Assembly: GCF_933775445.1 (NCBI RefSeq)
Contig: NC_065876.1
Location: 26,412,001 to 26,476,000, forward strand
Length of the DNA: 64,000 nucleotides
Direction: 5' to 3'
Source of the DNA: Argentina anserina
Lineage: Eukaryota > Streptophyta > Magnoliopsida > Rosales > Rosaceae
Each line of letters opens with the position of its first letter. Within the stretch, counting starts at the first letter, position 1. Of the stretch, positions 23,753-36,893 are shown piece by piece. The notes under the pieces are model-generated. The model was given only the letters and a program-made list of their open reading frames with translations, ran no database searches and was not told the origin of the DNA. The position numbers were made by a program, and so were the translations under genes.

Positions 23753-24090
23753 TTATTCCAAATCATAGTATCGTGAAAGAATACAATGCAAGTTATTTCG
23801 ACTCATGAGATGCACTACATCATTAGAAGCGATACATAAGAACTCTTTCACAATGATTTTGTAGATGATAAATAATATTGGCATAAGGATTGTCTTCAAG
23901 TAGCTTATCGTCTCACTATTTTTTATGTATGGTATCATTGTGAATTCATCAACGTAGACAACTACTATGACAAAAACCATTTCATAGGTTCGATGGCTCT
24001 CTTAATGCATAAAAGCAATGTGACTTGAATAATAATGCAATAAGGCATATAAACTTGAGCACAAACCACTCTTTGATTCTTTTATGATGA
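23753..24090 (-). pseudogene. Copia reverse transcriptase remnant
   Basis: Minus-strand sequence reads KSGLCSSLYALLH, then MVFVIVVVYVDEFTMI and SETISYLKT. It matches the copia RT region SLYGLKQ ... VYVDD ... YLK. The second catalytic aspartate of YVDD is replaced by glutamate (YVDE), and stop codons interrupt the frame. Confidence 0.65.
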
Positions 24091-26896
24091 TCTCATCATC
24101 GTAGTCACAATGGATTAAAAACTAAATCCATTAATAGCTTTTATTTAGCTATGCGCTTAACGTCTCTTTAACATATTCATAAAAAAAATATAGAGACAAG
24201 TAGTCTTAGGTCAAGACATATAAATATCACAAAATAAAGCTGTGCAAGTGCACTGATATAGTCCTGAATGACCGCTTAACATTACATAAGGGTTTTAGAC
24301 CCTCAAACATCATTCACGAGTGATTTTGACATACAAATATCATGCATATACACCATAGATCCAAATACAAGGATCGGTGTTGCCTAAGTATACCCAAAAA
24401 GGGTTGTCGGCGTAAAAAAAAAGTCACAAACGCTAAAAGTTTGTGAGGAGGCCGTGCGATGGGGCTGCGGAGGCCGTGCGAGAGTCATGCAGGGGGCTGC
24501 GGGGGCTTTGCAGGGGCTGTAGGATGCCTAGGGGGGGCGAGACAAGAGCTCGACCAATTTTTGATGCCATTAGGGGTAAAACCTAGCGGCCGATGGAACA
24601 TTTTGGCGATACCACCAAGGCCATAATTCGCAAACCTGTCATAGTTTGCCACTCCCCTAATCTTGTACGAGCATTAGTTTAATTTGAACTTTGTGAAAAT
24701 CATCACCATATTTTGAAACGGTGGAATATATAGTGCGTTACATGGCATGTAACACTACAAATCATCACCAAAACAAGGTGGAAACATGTCATAACAAGAC
24801 ATCAATCAAGGCTTCATCATGCCAACGAGGCATAAATATGCTACAACAAGCATTGTCAGTTCTAAATAAAGCCGAGAGCAAATGCTCGTGGCTCAAAGTC
24901 CTTCGGCGTTTTGGAATGCCAGCTTGCAAAGTTTTGATCAAAATCAATGATGATCTAATTCGCCAATGATTATGGAGAACTGAAACAGATGTATAATAAC
25001 AACATCAAAGATCATATAAATGTGTATTGTGCCATACAAAGATCGTGTAAACCTTACTAATGCCACAATTAAAACCGTGAGCTTATGTAGGTAGTGCTAT
25101 GTAGTATGTAATGTGTTATATTGCATTAACATATTGCTTTTGGTATTGAAACTATAAATGCATCGAGACATTCTCGTATGTTCGTTTACTTGAACTACAT
25201 GAGAATTTTATAGCCAACAATTAGATTGAGATCTTGACCATGAACCAATTTAAAAATGTATTGACTAAGTAACATTAGTCACATATTCTTGGAAATAAAC
25301 GGATATGTAGTCATTCAGACTATTAACCGACGCATTTATGCTTCATTATTTTCTTTTATTAACCGAAAATGTATAATTGCTTTTGTAATCCGTGTAATAG
25401 AGGGAAGATATTCTCATATTCTTCCATATAATGAGTGTCTTGTTTCAAGAATTTCTCATATCTCGCTCTTGTATATTTTGACCATAATGTTTCGGTCTTT
25501 CAATGAAACGATGTTGCACCAAAGTAAATTAATCTGGAATAGATGCATAAAGACATCCAACATGAAAATGTCAAATTTCAGGCGCAAGTTGCGTTCAACA
25601 AGAGGGAAGATTCATTATGTATCAAAATCCGATACAACTTCCAAGTATTGAATTGTAGGTCAAGTCCCAAAGTATGGAAACTTAATTCAATAAACCGTGA
25701 CAAATTATGTCAGAATGGTATAAGTGACAATTTCAGTCACAAACCGGTAGTATAACAACAAATTCCGTTGCAAACCAATGTTTGTCCCATTTGTTTTCAA
25801 ACATGTAGCTACACACAACGGCTATGGATGGTAACAACATCACTCCCAGCTGCTCCTAAAACTCGGTACCAGGGGAATCATATCCCTTTATACCACCTGA
25901 GAAGCGAAAAAATCGGGTTGAAAAGGAAATGGAGGTTGAAAGTCTCCGATGAAAAGACAAAATTCAGAATAATTGAAATTGCATGAAAGCAACAACGTTA
26001 ATTAAAACATACTTATTTATTTGCCAAATAAACAACGTATAAGTGTTTCTCTTGTTCAATTCCGCGGCCATGCTTGAATCTACGAATATTGGTCGCGAAG
26101 TAACTCTCGTCATTCGATTCCATATCGTCATGTGATAAATTTCACTAAAATAAAAACATATGGTTAGTTTAAATTCATCACATAGGAAATCAGTAAAAAT
26201 AAAAATGAAATTACTGAAGTGACATTATGATAAAGAAAACTTTTTACCGGTGAAAAATTGCCATTCACCATTTACCAATTAACTGATTTACCAAAAGAGG
26301 TAAAAACCTCTTCAACCAAGTCGGGTCAAGCCGGAGAAGGACGATCGGGTTGGACCTTAAGATTCCGGGTCGACCTTGAAGGGCTAGAGCGCCAGGGTTG
26401 CTTGAGGAGGGTCATCAGCTTTTGGCTTTTTAGGCATGCAGGTCGGCGACCCAAGGCTGGGTTCACGTCGCCGACGTCTTGTTGCTTGGCGTTGTCGGTG
26501 TTGTGCTGCGTCATTAAAACCTGGGTCGATCTGGCCTGCGAACAACGACGTCGGGGATCCGACATCAAGGCCAGGTCTGAGGATTTTGGGCAAGACTAGC
26601 AGCGTTAGGGCTGCAGGTGGGCGATTGAGCTGGCGCTGCGTCAACCTCTGCTGGTTAGAGAAGAACAAGGGGTGCCTAGAGCGAATTTCTGGGTGCTTTA
26701 GGTCAAAACCGATTTTTTTTTGTTCTTTTTTTTCAGCAGAAAATTTTCTTCTTCTTCTTCTTCTTCTATTGATTTTTTTTAGGACAGAAGGAATTTTGCG
26801 TCTTCTTCTGTTGAATTATTTGCATAACAAAAGAATTTTTCAGAAATTAGGGTTTTAGACCTAGGAACTCAGGGTTAGAACTACGTGCTGATAACG

Positions 26897-27003
26897 TGTT
26901 ACAGAAACATGTAATACACATCAAATAGAGAGAAACATCATCTTTATTCATTGATAAAAAAGGTCTTTATATAGACATTAGACTACTAAAAACCAAAACA
27001 ACA
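26897..27003 (-). repeat. Truncated 5' LTR of the copia element
   Basis: About 105 bases aligning with the first half of the LTR at 20174-20370 (shared TGTTACAGAA and TTTATTCATTGATAAA). It breaks off near a poly-C run at 27005-27016. No target duplication can be read because this LTR is incomplete. Confidence 0.65.
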
Positions 27004-27016
27004 AACCCCCCCCCCC

Positions 27017-28576
27017 TTCCGGTTCCTTTATCAAAGTGAAAGTAGTACAACGAGTTTCGGACTGAAACCAACAGAATGAAAAAAATAAATAAAAAGAGGA
27101 GACCATGACTGCAACTTCAATTTCGATGCGAGAAAAATTGTGAACTAAGAGCAAACAAGGCCAAAACTAAACCTACTAAAGAAAAAGTAGAGTACCAATT
27201 GCACTATTGCAGGCTGCAGAAGTTGACACACATGAAGGCTGCAACTAACATTCAAACTTGTTTGTAAGCCCTTAATATTTCTTAGGACGTACAGAATGAA
27301 ATGGAACTAGATGTCCAGATTCTAGCAATAAGATCGACTCTATGCAGCTGTGGCTTTGTTCTCTTCCACTAATTCTAGTTTAGTGCTGTCCATTAATTCA
27401 ACTTGAGTTTCCGTCTTGCTCCTTCCTTCCTATCATTTCTCGTGTGTTCTTGATTTCTTCTTACTTAATTGTTCGAATATTTCTTCTTTGAATTGAGACC
27501 AGCATACGCAAGTCACAATGTCACATGTTTATTTAGCCCGTCCTTAAAATAATAAATCATATGTAAAATATAGAACAGGAGTTACTGTGAGAGAGAGCGC
27601 GGAGGGAGAGCCGGGGTGGCACCGGGGCCGGGAGAAGCCTGGTGGTTCGGGAAAGTGCCAGCCAAATTCGCCGGAAGACAGAGAGAGAGGCAAGAAATTG
27701 GGGAGAGAGAAGGAGGGTTTCGCGTGTGAAACCAAATTGGATGAGAAAGAGAGGTAGAATTGATCTAAGCCGTTGAATAATAATAGAAGGTCAAGATTGA
27801 TTTATTAGGCAGTATTAAGAGAGAGTTGTGAGGAGAGGATCCCAGTCCGGCGGCGGGGTGGTTCGTTCCTTAGTAGGGACAACGCGACGTAGTGTGTTTG
27901 GGTAAGAGATCTTCGCTTCAGAGGTGGGATTGGATCCAATACCGATTGTTAGATCAAGGTTTTGAGTCGTACCTTTCGGCGGCATTAGACTGCATCACCA
28001 GGTTGCGGCGTGGTTGCTCTCTGGTATCCCAATATTGGTTCTAAGTTGGGATTGCACATCCTATTAATATATACACTCTAGGGTTTGCATCATTGAAATT
28101 GATTGGGTTTCTACTCGGTACTTTCACAAGGTTCATCATTGAAACTCGAGTTAATATATTTATCAAGGCTTGGTTAAATTGTATATTCATATATCTTAAA
28201 TAAAAAGTTAAAATTGTCAGAGCGCTCCTGAAGTCACACGTAAACAAGAGTCCTAGGTCAACAGCCCACCCGCTTTGCCAAAACTACAATTCACTTTGCA
28301 AACAACTACACCTGTTTTAGTAACATTTGGATCCTTCATTCCCGAAAATTAAAATTTAACAAAATGATTTATTTATTACCTAAAATTGACCACCTCTCCA
28401 TTCTGGCTTCATCACCATCCTTTCCTTTCAAGTTCTCTATACCATATATGATCACAGGCTGCATATCACTTGGCTTTTAGCATGTCAGTCTCTCAAGTTG
28501 GACCAATAAGCCGAGGGAGATAGCCAGCCAGCAGGCAAAGCAATACGCAAGTTTCATTAAGAGGCTATTTTCTCTG
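27017..28576. other. 5' flank of the first intact MATE gene
   Basis: No coding frame I can support. A GC-rich, GAGAGAG-containing stretch near 27590-27730 and a segment to about 28050 look like old LTR or leader debris. A TATA-like ATACCATATATGA lies near 28439, about 135 bases upstream of the ATG. Confidence 0.4.
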
Positions 28577-31500
28577 ATGGAACACAGCAGGGATGAAATT
28601 GGTGCAGGTTCTGATCTTACCCTGTCCCTGTTACCGGAATCTTCAATACCAGAAAACGGCGGTTCCGGTTACGACGATAAAGAGGAAGGCAAGCTTCCCG
28701 TGAGGGTGTGGGTGGAGTCCAAGAAGCTATGGCAGATAGTCGGCCCCGCCATCTTCAGCCGGATCGCCTCTTACACCATGAATGTCGTTACGCAGGCGTT
28801 CGCCGGTCACCTCGGTGAAGTCGAACTCGCAGCCATCTCCATTGCCAATACTGTCATCGTCGGCTTCAATTTCGGGCTCTTGGTACGTGGCTAACAATGT
28901 TACAGTGTCTATCTCAGACGGCATGTTTTATCTGAACATAGGTAGAATGATAACATGAACATGTTGAATTTTTTTTAAATTGCTGGAACTGTTTGAAACT
29001 ATACTATTGAATCGATAGTTGTTTAAAGTCAGATCACTCAGATGTCATCACCTGCATGTTAAAGTATAAACTGTTCAAAGTTTTCAATTAATCATTTGCG
29101 ATTCACTGCCTAATAGAATTGTTGTTTGAATAATGTATATTTTTGGGAATAACATGTTCTTTGTTCATGCCATTGTTAGCTAGGAATGGCAAGCGCACTA
29201 GAAACACTATGTGGGCAAGCCTTTGGAGCCAAAAGGTACCACATGCTTGGGATATACCTCCAAAGATCATGGATTGTGTTGTTTCTCTGCTGCTTTGCTC
29301 TGTTGCCGGTTTATGTTTTTGCTACTCCGATTCTTAAACTCATGGGACAAACTGATGAGGTGGCGGAGCAGTCGGGACTGGTGGCTGTGTGGCTCATACC
29401 CTTGCACTTTAGCTTTGCATTCCAGTTTCCTATGCAGAGATTCTTGCAATGTCAGCTGAAGAACTTTATCATCGCTTGGGTTGCGTTAGCTGGATTGGTG
29501 GTTAATGTGTTCACAAGTTGGCTTCTAATCTATGTGTTGGATTGTGGGGTGGTTGGTGCTGCTATTGCTTTGGATATCTCTTGGTGGTTTTTGGTATTTG
29601 GGATGTACATATATATTGCTTGTGGTTGGTGCCCTCTTACTTGGGCAGGTTTTTCTATGGAGGCCTTTTCTGGGCTTTGGCAATTCATCAAACTCTCTGC
29701 TGCTTCTGGTGTTATGCTCTGGTATTTTTTTTATTTTTTTTCTGCTCTCTGTATATATATATTTAGTTTCTGGGTTGATATTGATCTTCAATAATATGTT
29801 CCTTAACATCTGATGCAGCTTGGAGAACTGGTATTACAGAATACTGATATTAATGACCGGCTACTTAAGTGATGCCACTATTGCTGTGGATGCCTTGTCG
29901 GTTTGGCAAGTCATTGACCTCTAATTACAAATCTATTAAAATTTCTGCAGTCCTTCCAACTGTGTGTGATGATTGAATTTAATTTTTGCAGCATGACAAT
30001 TAATGGTTGGGAGCTCATGATTCCTTTAGCTTTCTTTGCTGGAACTGGGTATAGTTTCTTTTATCCCCACTTTTTTGGCTCCTTCCAAATATCTCCTGTA
30101 TATTAAATTGAACAAGTTTTCTTCTTTGTTTGTATTAAGTGATACATTTAAATGGGAATCCCTGTTTAAACCTTAGAAGAATGTCAGTAGTGAAATGAAG
30201 CTTCTAATACATGCATATAGAACTGGCCAAAAGTACAATCCTGCATATTAAAAGGGTGGCTGGTGTGTGTCCAATGTCATTAGTATTTGGAATTTGGAAG
30301 TAGGATATATATTGCTTGTGTTTAAGATTCCTTCTATTGGCTTTTATCTTACCTTATCTTAACAGTCCAGATTTTTGTTGTTGAATGGCAGATAGGAATA
30401 GTAGAATATAGAAGAAGTGGGTCAAAGTTTCAATTGATCATGCATGTATATGTATTTTATTTATTTATTTAATAAAATACATAGCAATGGAACAAGATCA
30501 AAACTTTTCCGAGAAAACCCGAAGGAAAAAAAATAGATAATTCTAATATGAAAACCGATAATCAGAAATCTCAAATAATCGGCTTGTAAGAACTTAATGA
30601 GCATACTAGGAGTTATTATACCAAGCAAAAGAGTCATTGATAAGGCCTAAATTGGCTTAAAGAGAGCATGTATATGTAGGATAAACTAAACATAGATAAC
30701 AACTTTTGGTCTTAGAGAGAGCACTATATGATTATATGTAGCTGGTGCTGCAAAAATGATAAAGAATCATGTAAACTTATTTTCATGAATAAGCAGTTTT
30801 TTTTGTTGTTTTTTTTTTACTTCTATAGTAGTGTAAAATTTTGGTGGTGAATTCACAGAGTAAGGGTGGCAAATGAGTTGGGAGCTGGAAACTGGAAGGG
30901 AGCGAAATTTGCAACAAAGGTAGCAGTGGCAGAGTCCACAGTAATAGGTTTCTTTTTCTGTGTACTTGTGGTGGTACTCAGGGACAAGATCGCGCTAATA
31001 TTCACAACCAGCACTGATGTCCTCGCCGAAGTTGATGATATGACTTACCTCTTGGCCATCACAATTTTACTCAACAGCGTTCAACCAGTATTATCAGGTT
31101 TGTCTTTCATTCCATTCCAGCTATTTCAATCACATTTACGAATCAATTTACTAATCTCTCAAATAGAATGAGACTCAATTCGGTGATGTGATTAGTAATA
31201 TGATCCTAAAATAGTCTTATTTATGTTTTGTGTGTGTAAGTGAATTTTGAGAGAAAATAATTTTTTGGGTAAATCATTGACTTGTTTATGGGTTCACAAT
31301 CAACAGGAGTAGCCGTGGGATCAGGATGGCAAGCATGGGTGGCATACATTAATCTCTTCTGCTACTACATTGTTGGGCTACCTCTTGGGTTTGTAATGGG
31401 ATGGGTCTTCAACTTGAGCATTGCGGTAAGTTTTTTTTTGACATAAAAGTCTTTATGCACCCATGTTTCTTATGACTACACCTGTTTTAAAAGCCATTTT

Positions 31501-31767
31501 CAAATTGATGTGAAACAGGGTATTTGGGGTGGAATGATCTTTGGTGGAACTTTTATACAGACGGTGATATTGGCTATCATAACAGTAAGACGAGATTGGA
31601 AAAACGAGGTATGTATTTAACCCTTATGTCTCGTGAGTTTTGCAACTCCCCAATATTCACTCTTTACTGTATGAATGGTGAAGGCTGAGGACGCCAGCAA
31701 ACGTGTATCGAAGTGGTCGACGCCTAATCCAGAAGACAAGCAATCAGATTATCAGAACAACACCTAG
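28577..31767 (+). CDS. MATE efflux transporter (DTX/DETOXIFICATION), 507 aa, first intact copy
   Basis: Eight exons: 28577-28882, 29180-29721, 29819-29905, 29992-30048, 30859-31097, 31307-31425, 31519-31608, 31684-31767, totalling 1524 nt. Intron 3 (29906-29991) has a GC donor (TTTG|GCAAGT); the rest are GT-AG. MATE proteins are 12-helix antiporters that exchange protons or sodium for organic cations, flavonoids or organic acids at the plasma or vacuolar membrane. Family landmarks: GHLGEVELAA and CGQAFGAK (C113-K120) in the N-lobe; NELGAGN (336-342), QPVLSG (406-411) and GSGWQAWVAY in the C-lobe. Length is normal. The N terminus (about 45 residues) is acidic and cytosolic. Closest in wording to the Arabidopsis DTX29-33 group; substrate cannot be told. 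More diverged than the next copies: it ends RVSKWSTPNPEDKQSDYQNNT. Confidence 0.94.
29906..29991 (+). other. GC-AG intron (intron 3 of the 28.6-kb MATE gene)
   Basis: The donor is TTTG|GCAAGT and the acceptor TTTTTGCAG. The paralogues at 42629, 50529 and 58306 have TTTG|GTATG at the same place. The GC site keeps the conserved split cysteine codon (TG|C) and the reading frame; GCAAGT is the usual strong form of GC donors. Confidence 0.85.
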
Positions 31768-32653
31768 TCCATTAGCTGCAAGCAGAAGCGACCAATCGTA
31801 ACATCACCCACCCCTAGGGTTTTGCAATTTGCTATCAATAGGACCAACGAAATCCAGACTCGGACCTGACAGAGATTTTCATTTTGAGCCAGTTATAATA
31901 TCTTTTAGCAGACTCTATATTTTGATTGTTCAGCCATTTTAAAGTATGACTGAATGAGTCCAAATAAATTTTATTCAGACAGAATCGAGATTCGAACCAT
32001 ATTCTTTTTTCGGTTCGGGGTTTAGTTGTCGGTAGAACCCTGACATGAACTGGTTCGATTCTCGATTCTCAGTTCTCGATTCCAGAATGAACACATACCT
32101 TGTGGCCTCTTATGATGCAAACTAAACTGATTGAAATGCAACATTCCAAGCCTTCTACCCAGGTTCTGGCTCTATACATGTTTTCGTTTCCTTATTTTAC
32201 AAACTTGCTCACCTAATTAGGGACAGTTTTAAGGGAATGTGTGGGACAATTGCATCTTCAGCTACTCCTTTTACATAACTAAAACAACTTCTTTTTTTCC
32301 AAATTCACTTATCTCGCACAGTCCCTTAAAGTAAGTTAGCAGTACTATCTTGGATATGACCTTACATAAGACTCATGTCCCTTAGGGAAGAAATATCTTT
32401 CACAACTTTGATATGACGCCTCCATTTAATTGTATTCGACTATTGGTCTCCATTTTCCTTTTAGGGTGTTGCTATTAGCACACTCTCTATTTTGCTATTA
32501 ACACCCTATATGCTATTTATTTATTTTTTGGAAATGCCTATATGCTATTTATTTGCCTATTACACAACATACCCTTCTAATTTAACACATGAAATGTGTG
32601 TAAATAACCAAATATAGATTAAAAGGGGTAGTTTGGATAGTATGCAAACAAAA
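31768..32653. other. 3' flank of the 28.6-kb MATE gene
   Basis: AT-rich with no coding frame. Near 32463-32510 a GGGTGTTGCTATTAGCAC / GCTATTAACACCC pair hints at a small MITE, but I could not define both ends. Confidence 0.45.
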
Positions 32654-32752
32654 GAGCACATGAGATGTGTTAATATCAAAATGGAGTGCGTTAATATCAA
32701 AATGGAGTGTGTTAATATTTTAGAGATAGCATTAAAAGTAGCTGACTGTATA

Positions 32753-33996
32753 TGAGACGACCCGTCCTAAAAATAACCTAATTATATGTTAAAAACTAAA
32801 TTAAAACCGGCAACCGAAATCTAATCTAAAATAATTGTGACTGCACTCAAACTTTGGTTGGGCTGCCTACGTACATTTTACAAGAGATCAAGCCATTCGT
32901 AATTCAACTATTCATCAACAACCCGACTTCACAACCAACAACTATCGAGGGTCAATATCGTACCACAAATGCTCACATTTACCACCAACCTACACACTTA
33001 CCATAATCATGCAAAACTCATAACCATTCTGATTCGTATATCACATACAACAACACATCCGACATACGCAACCATCACTATAATAATCATCCATCAAACA
33101 CACAACAATCACATTAATCTTTTATACAATAATCTAAATTACCAACAACATACAACCAAATACGTAGACTAATATGTCGATAAGTTCGTATCGACGAATG
33201 CTACTCAAAGGAACAACCTCCTGCACGAAAAAAGACACCACCCCTCTCCAACCTCTCCAAATCAACTCGACTCCAACATGAAAGTTACAGATCACAAGAA
33301 AACACACATTTTTCACGACGGCGTCGAAGCCCAGATCGGCCGGGAAGTGGCCGGAAAACGCAGAGGAAGGTCAGAACAGTGCACCGAATTCCCAAATCGC
33401 GATCTAGCTCGATTCGTCGCCCAACTCCAATCGATTTGTGCCCAGAATGAAGAACCAAGTCGAATGATGATAACCCCGAGCTCCGGAGTAGCCGGAAAAC
33501 GGCTGTACGGCAGCGTTGACTTCTGCCAGATCTTTCAGGCGTTGTTGCGCCGTGCACGGCGGTCGGCAGGTGTCGGGGCTGGTACCAAACGACGGAGAAC
33601 GGCGACACGGGACCGGTGGCGCCCCGATCGGTGGACGGACGGCGGAGAACGGTGCCGGCGAAATCTCGGGGTCGGGGATGAATAATGGCACAAAACTTTC
33701 TAATTTTCAGATTTCTGATTTTTTCCATTTTCGACCCCCTATTTATACTACATTCCAAAAAAAATGCTCAAATACGTTTTGATTCGTAAATTCTTCATAC
33801 GAACTCCGATTTAGGCGTGTCGCGTATCCACAAATTCGTATCAACGTGCTTTACGACTTTCGTGAAGGAAGTTTTCTCGAAAAACTTACGCATCGAAAAG
33901 TCAACTTTTAAAGTCGCACACTTAGTACAACTCTTGTTCCGAGTAAAAAAATTAAACTAATATCGCCACGAATCGTAAAAGATTCGGGTCGTAACA
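32753..33996 (-). repeat. Left LTR of the gypsy-like element (3' LTR on minus)
   Basis: 1244 bp. It lacks a roughly 42-bp GC-rich segment present in the other LTR (about 38181-38222, GCGCCGCCGCAGTGG region) and has its own small insertions near 33540. Scattered substitutions show the insertion is not brand new. Confidence 0.88.
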
Positions 33997-36058
33997 ATCT
34001 CCCCTCCGTATAAAAATTTCGCCCTCGAAATTTACCTACCTGACAAAAAGGAAAGGGTAATATTATTTTATCTAACCCTTCTTCTCCCAAGTAGCTCTCT
34101 TCCTTAGTGGCTCACTAACCACACATATACGGCGGTAAAATAAATAAGATTATAAGTTGGTCGTCGTTTAGGGATTAGATCTTCTAAACCCAACTGATAA
34201 CGAAAACCCTGATGACTTGTCGATAAAACGTGAAACCTCACCGCGTAAGCGCCAAGAAGTTAATTAAGCTAAATAAGGACTCGTCGGAAAATATCGAACT
34301 CACTCATGAGTTTTTCCGAAGTGACAAGATAGCAGAGAAATTACCTTCAGCACCTCATTCTACGAGGAATCACTAAAATTATAAATTAACCCACTAGTCA
34401 AATTCTCACGATCCATTAGCCCCCACTGGAAATGACCTCCCGGGTCACAACATTCATGACTCCCTGGGTCAACAACTGAATCAGTAAGTGGTCCCACCAC
34501 ACCACGATCCATTAAAAACATACATCTCAGAATACGACTATTGTTCTATATATCGGAATGAGTATCACTCATGGTACTACTCCCCTCTTCCAATGCCGCT
34601 GGAAATGTGCGAAATCCTTTTTCTTAGATTTGTCTAATCGTTTGACAAAACCTATAGTTATCAACAGAACTCTACAAAATGCTTCTCACAACGATAGTTA
34701 CTTGAGCGAACACTTGTATGCACAAGTTTCACTCGTATCAGGCAGAGAAATGCGACTTGCATCTATATCCTCTGCTTTTACTACCGCATTAGAGAAAATT
34801 TACGATTTAGAGAAAATTTACACCCCAAATTCTAAATTATGCTCACCACAGCATTTCATTACTCTTGGAAGGCAGACAACGCTTCCACATACACTCGCTC
34901 TCCACTCAAATGTGGATGTTTGATATCCTTGATCCTTTCTCTTCCACCACTTGCTCAACTGAGTTCCTCTGTAACTGCAGAGATATAGCTCATATCCACT
35001 CTTGGGGCAAGTCCTTTGAATTCGAGGATCGAAGTACCACAATTATTGTAGTACCTACGAACATCCCACATTAATAGCCTTCTGAATATTGAGCCCTGAA
35101 AGCCCTGAATTCCGTGTTCTTTAGCTTCAACCTTGTCAAACATCCTTTAATAGTTCTCCTTACGTAAACCTTCCGTAACGACCATACAGAAGGAAAGTCA
35201 TCCTAATTCTCTCGTCTCACGAGGGATAATCAAATGTGAATTAACTCATCGTCTATTTCTTAAGATCTTTTAACCCCTAAATAAAAGGACACCCGTCCAC
35301 AAAAGTCATAACCTCTCAGGTCACACCTAGATCCATAAGCGGTCCCACCACCTTACGATCCAGTGAAAAGGTGTCACCAAATACGGATACAGTAATACGT
35401 ATCGAAATATGTACCACCTCCATTACCCCACACAATAGACAAGTTAGAACTCGAAACACCTCTCGAGTCAATGCGAACATTTTCTCCTAAGAGTCCTCCG
35501 CTCATAATTCAATTTCAAATAATTAATGGTGTCACATCGATCCATTGGTGAAGTATAACATTCAACCAATAAGACCATGTCAAAAAGAGATTTACTAAAA
35601 TTTGCCTACATCTATATTGAGTCGTGCGGGGCCACTAACAAAGGAGGCATACCGAAAATTCGGCATAGTCTCCCCTGAAAATAGCGTGTCCCACCTGCAC
35701 AAAACGACACTTCTAATAATCACAAAACCACCCTGACACCTGGAGCCATCTGCTCCTCTAATCAAAACAGCCTCCACAACATTTAAACAAATTCAAACAT
35801 CAACAATAAAAATTCTCAACCTATAACATTCATAAAGACGTTAATTACGCTGTGAGACGTTAGAACACAAAACATCGATGGATCCCTGGAGCTTTCCGCT
35901 CCTCTTAGACCACAACTGTTCCACCCACTTTACGACAACAATAGTCGTTAATTAACGTAAAATATAATTCCCGAAGTAATTACTAAAATGCCGGAACTAC
36001 CTAATCAATTTAGGAGATTTCCCATCTCAGATAATTATTCAACGAATATAAAAATAGA

Positions 36059-36397
36059 GTATCCCCGCTAGTCAAACTAATAACTCAAAAATAAAACTGG
36101 ACTAGCCTTACTAGTTAAACTAATAATTCAATCATATAAACCGGACTAGCCCCGCTAGTCAAAAGGATATCTGAGGCTATAAAGTAAACTAGCCCCGCTA
36201 GTCAAATAATACTATCAGGCCGTATAAGGTGGACCAGCCCTGCTAGTCAAAATAATATTATCTGATCATTCTAAACTCTAAAGAATCGACTAGCCCCGCT
36301 AGTCTACCTAAATAATTACGAATGGCTAGAAGCCGACTAGCCCTGCTAGTCACAATAAATATAGCAAATATCAGGAAATGGACTAGCCCCGCTAGTC
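36059..36397 (+). repeat. Array of eight GACTAGCCCCGCTAGTC hairpin units
   Basis: Eight copies at about 36059, 36100, 36144, 36187, 36232, 36288, 36335 and 36381, spaced 41-56 bases. Each core can fold as GACTAGC-CCC-GCTAGTC, a 7-bp stem with a 3-base loop. Spacer sequences between cores differ much more than the cores. Lies inside the gypsy-like element. Confidence 0.85.
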
Positions 36398-36426
36398 AAA
36401 ATAAATGACAAACGTCATACACTATG

Positions 36427-36472
36427 CCCCCCCCCCCCCCCCGGGCAAAAAAAAAATATATATATATATATA
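36427..36472 (+). repeat. Poly-C, poly-A and (TA)n compound simple repeat
   Basis: Sixteen C, then GGGC, ten A, then a TA run. It sits between the two hairpin arrays of the gypsy-like element and is prone to length errors. Confidence 0.85.
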
Positions 36473-36544
36473 CATAAATAATCTCAAGTTTTCAATACCG
36501 TCACGTCACGTTCACGGAGAGGGTATTGAATCATCATTTCATTG

Positions 36545-36842
36545 CCGGCTATGTAATCCTCGCCTCTCCGGGCGGCATCGCATCTCAGGCGGAAAAGGGA
36601 TATCACGTAACATCGCCCTCCAGGCAGAAAAATGATATCATGTAACCTCGCCCCTCGGGCGGCATCGCCCTCCAGGCAGGATCGCCTCTCAGGCGGAAAA
36701 GTAATGCCACGTAACCTCGTCCCTCTGGCGGCATCGCCTCTCAAGCGGAAAAGTGATATCACATAACCTCGTCTCCCAGGCGGAAAATAAAAATATCACG
36801 TAACCTCGCCCCTCGGGCGGCATCGCCCTCCAGGCGGAAAGA
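36545..36842 (+). repeat. Array of CGCCTCTCAGGCGG-type units
   Basis: Imperfect repeats of a unit reading ACGTAACCTCG-CCCTCGGGCGGCATCGCC-CTCCAGGCGGAAAA. The core CGCCT-CTC-AGGCG can form a 5-bp stem. Several units vary by dropping or doubling the GGCGGCATCGCC part. Confidence 0.8.
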
Positions 36843-36893
36843 AAAATGATATAGTATGCTAACATAATCACAAAATTGATATCATTCATATTA

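Larger units (their letters stand above)
20174..27003 (-). mobile_element. Degenerate, probably chimeric Ty1/copia retrotransposon
   Basis: Runs on the minus strand. The 3' LTR is 20174-20370 (197 bp, TGTTA...TAACA). A purine-rich tract lies just inside it (20371-20377 as CTCCCC on plus). A 5' LTR remnant of about 107 bp starts at 26897 and is truncated. Just inside that LTR, CGTTATCAGCACG on the minus strand resembles a known plant copia primer-binding stretch. Decayed minus-strand pol pieces are an RT motif at about 23753-24090 (SLYALLH, later VVVYVDE) and the integrase end at about 22660-22890 (IAPPQ, later SPSLGGEK). All frames carry stops. In copia the integrase should precede RT, yet here RT comes first on the minus strand, so the element is rearranged or two nested fragments. 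Confidence 0.8.

Noticed and set aside
26258..26858. Overlapping plus and minus frames of 80-140 residues
   Set aside because: They fall in the GC-rich leader just inside the copia 5' LTR; no family match, and frames open on both strands at once.
32463..32752. Possible MITE around GGGTGTTGCTATTAGCAC
   Set aside because: Inverted similarity between the two sides is weak and no target duplication could be fixed.
33278..33758. Frames of 135 and 157 residues, repeated at 38195-38772
   Set aside because: They lie in the LTRs of the gypsy-like element and occur once per LTR; the reading frames differ between the two LTRs.
36059..36397. CRISPR-like array (regular repeats with unique spacers)
   Set aside because: Repeat cores are 17 bp hairpins in a plant LTR retrotransposon, spacers are related AT-rich sequence, and no cas genes exist.
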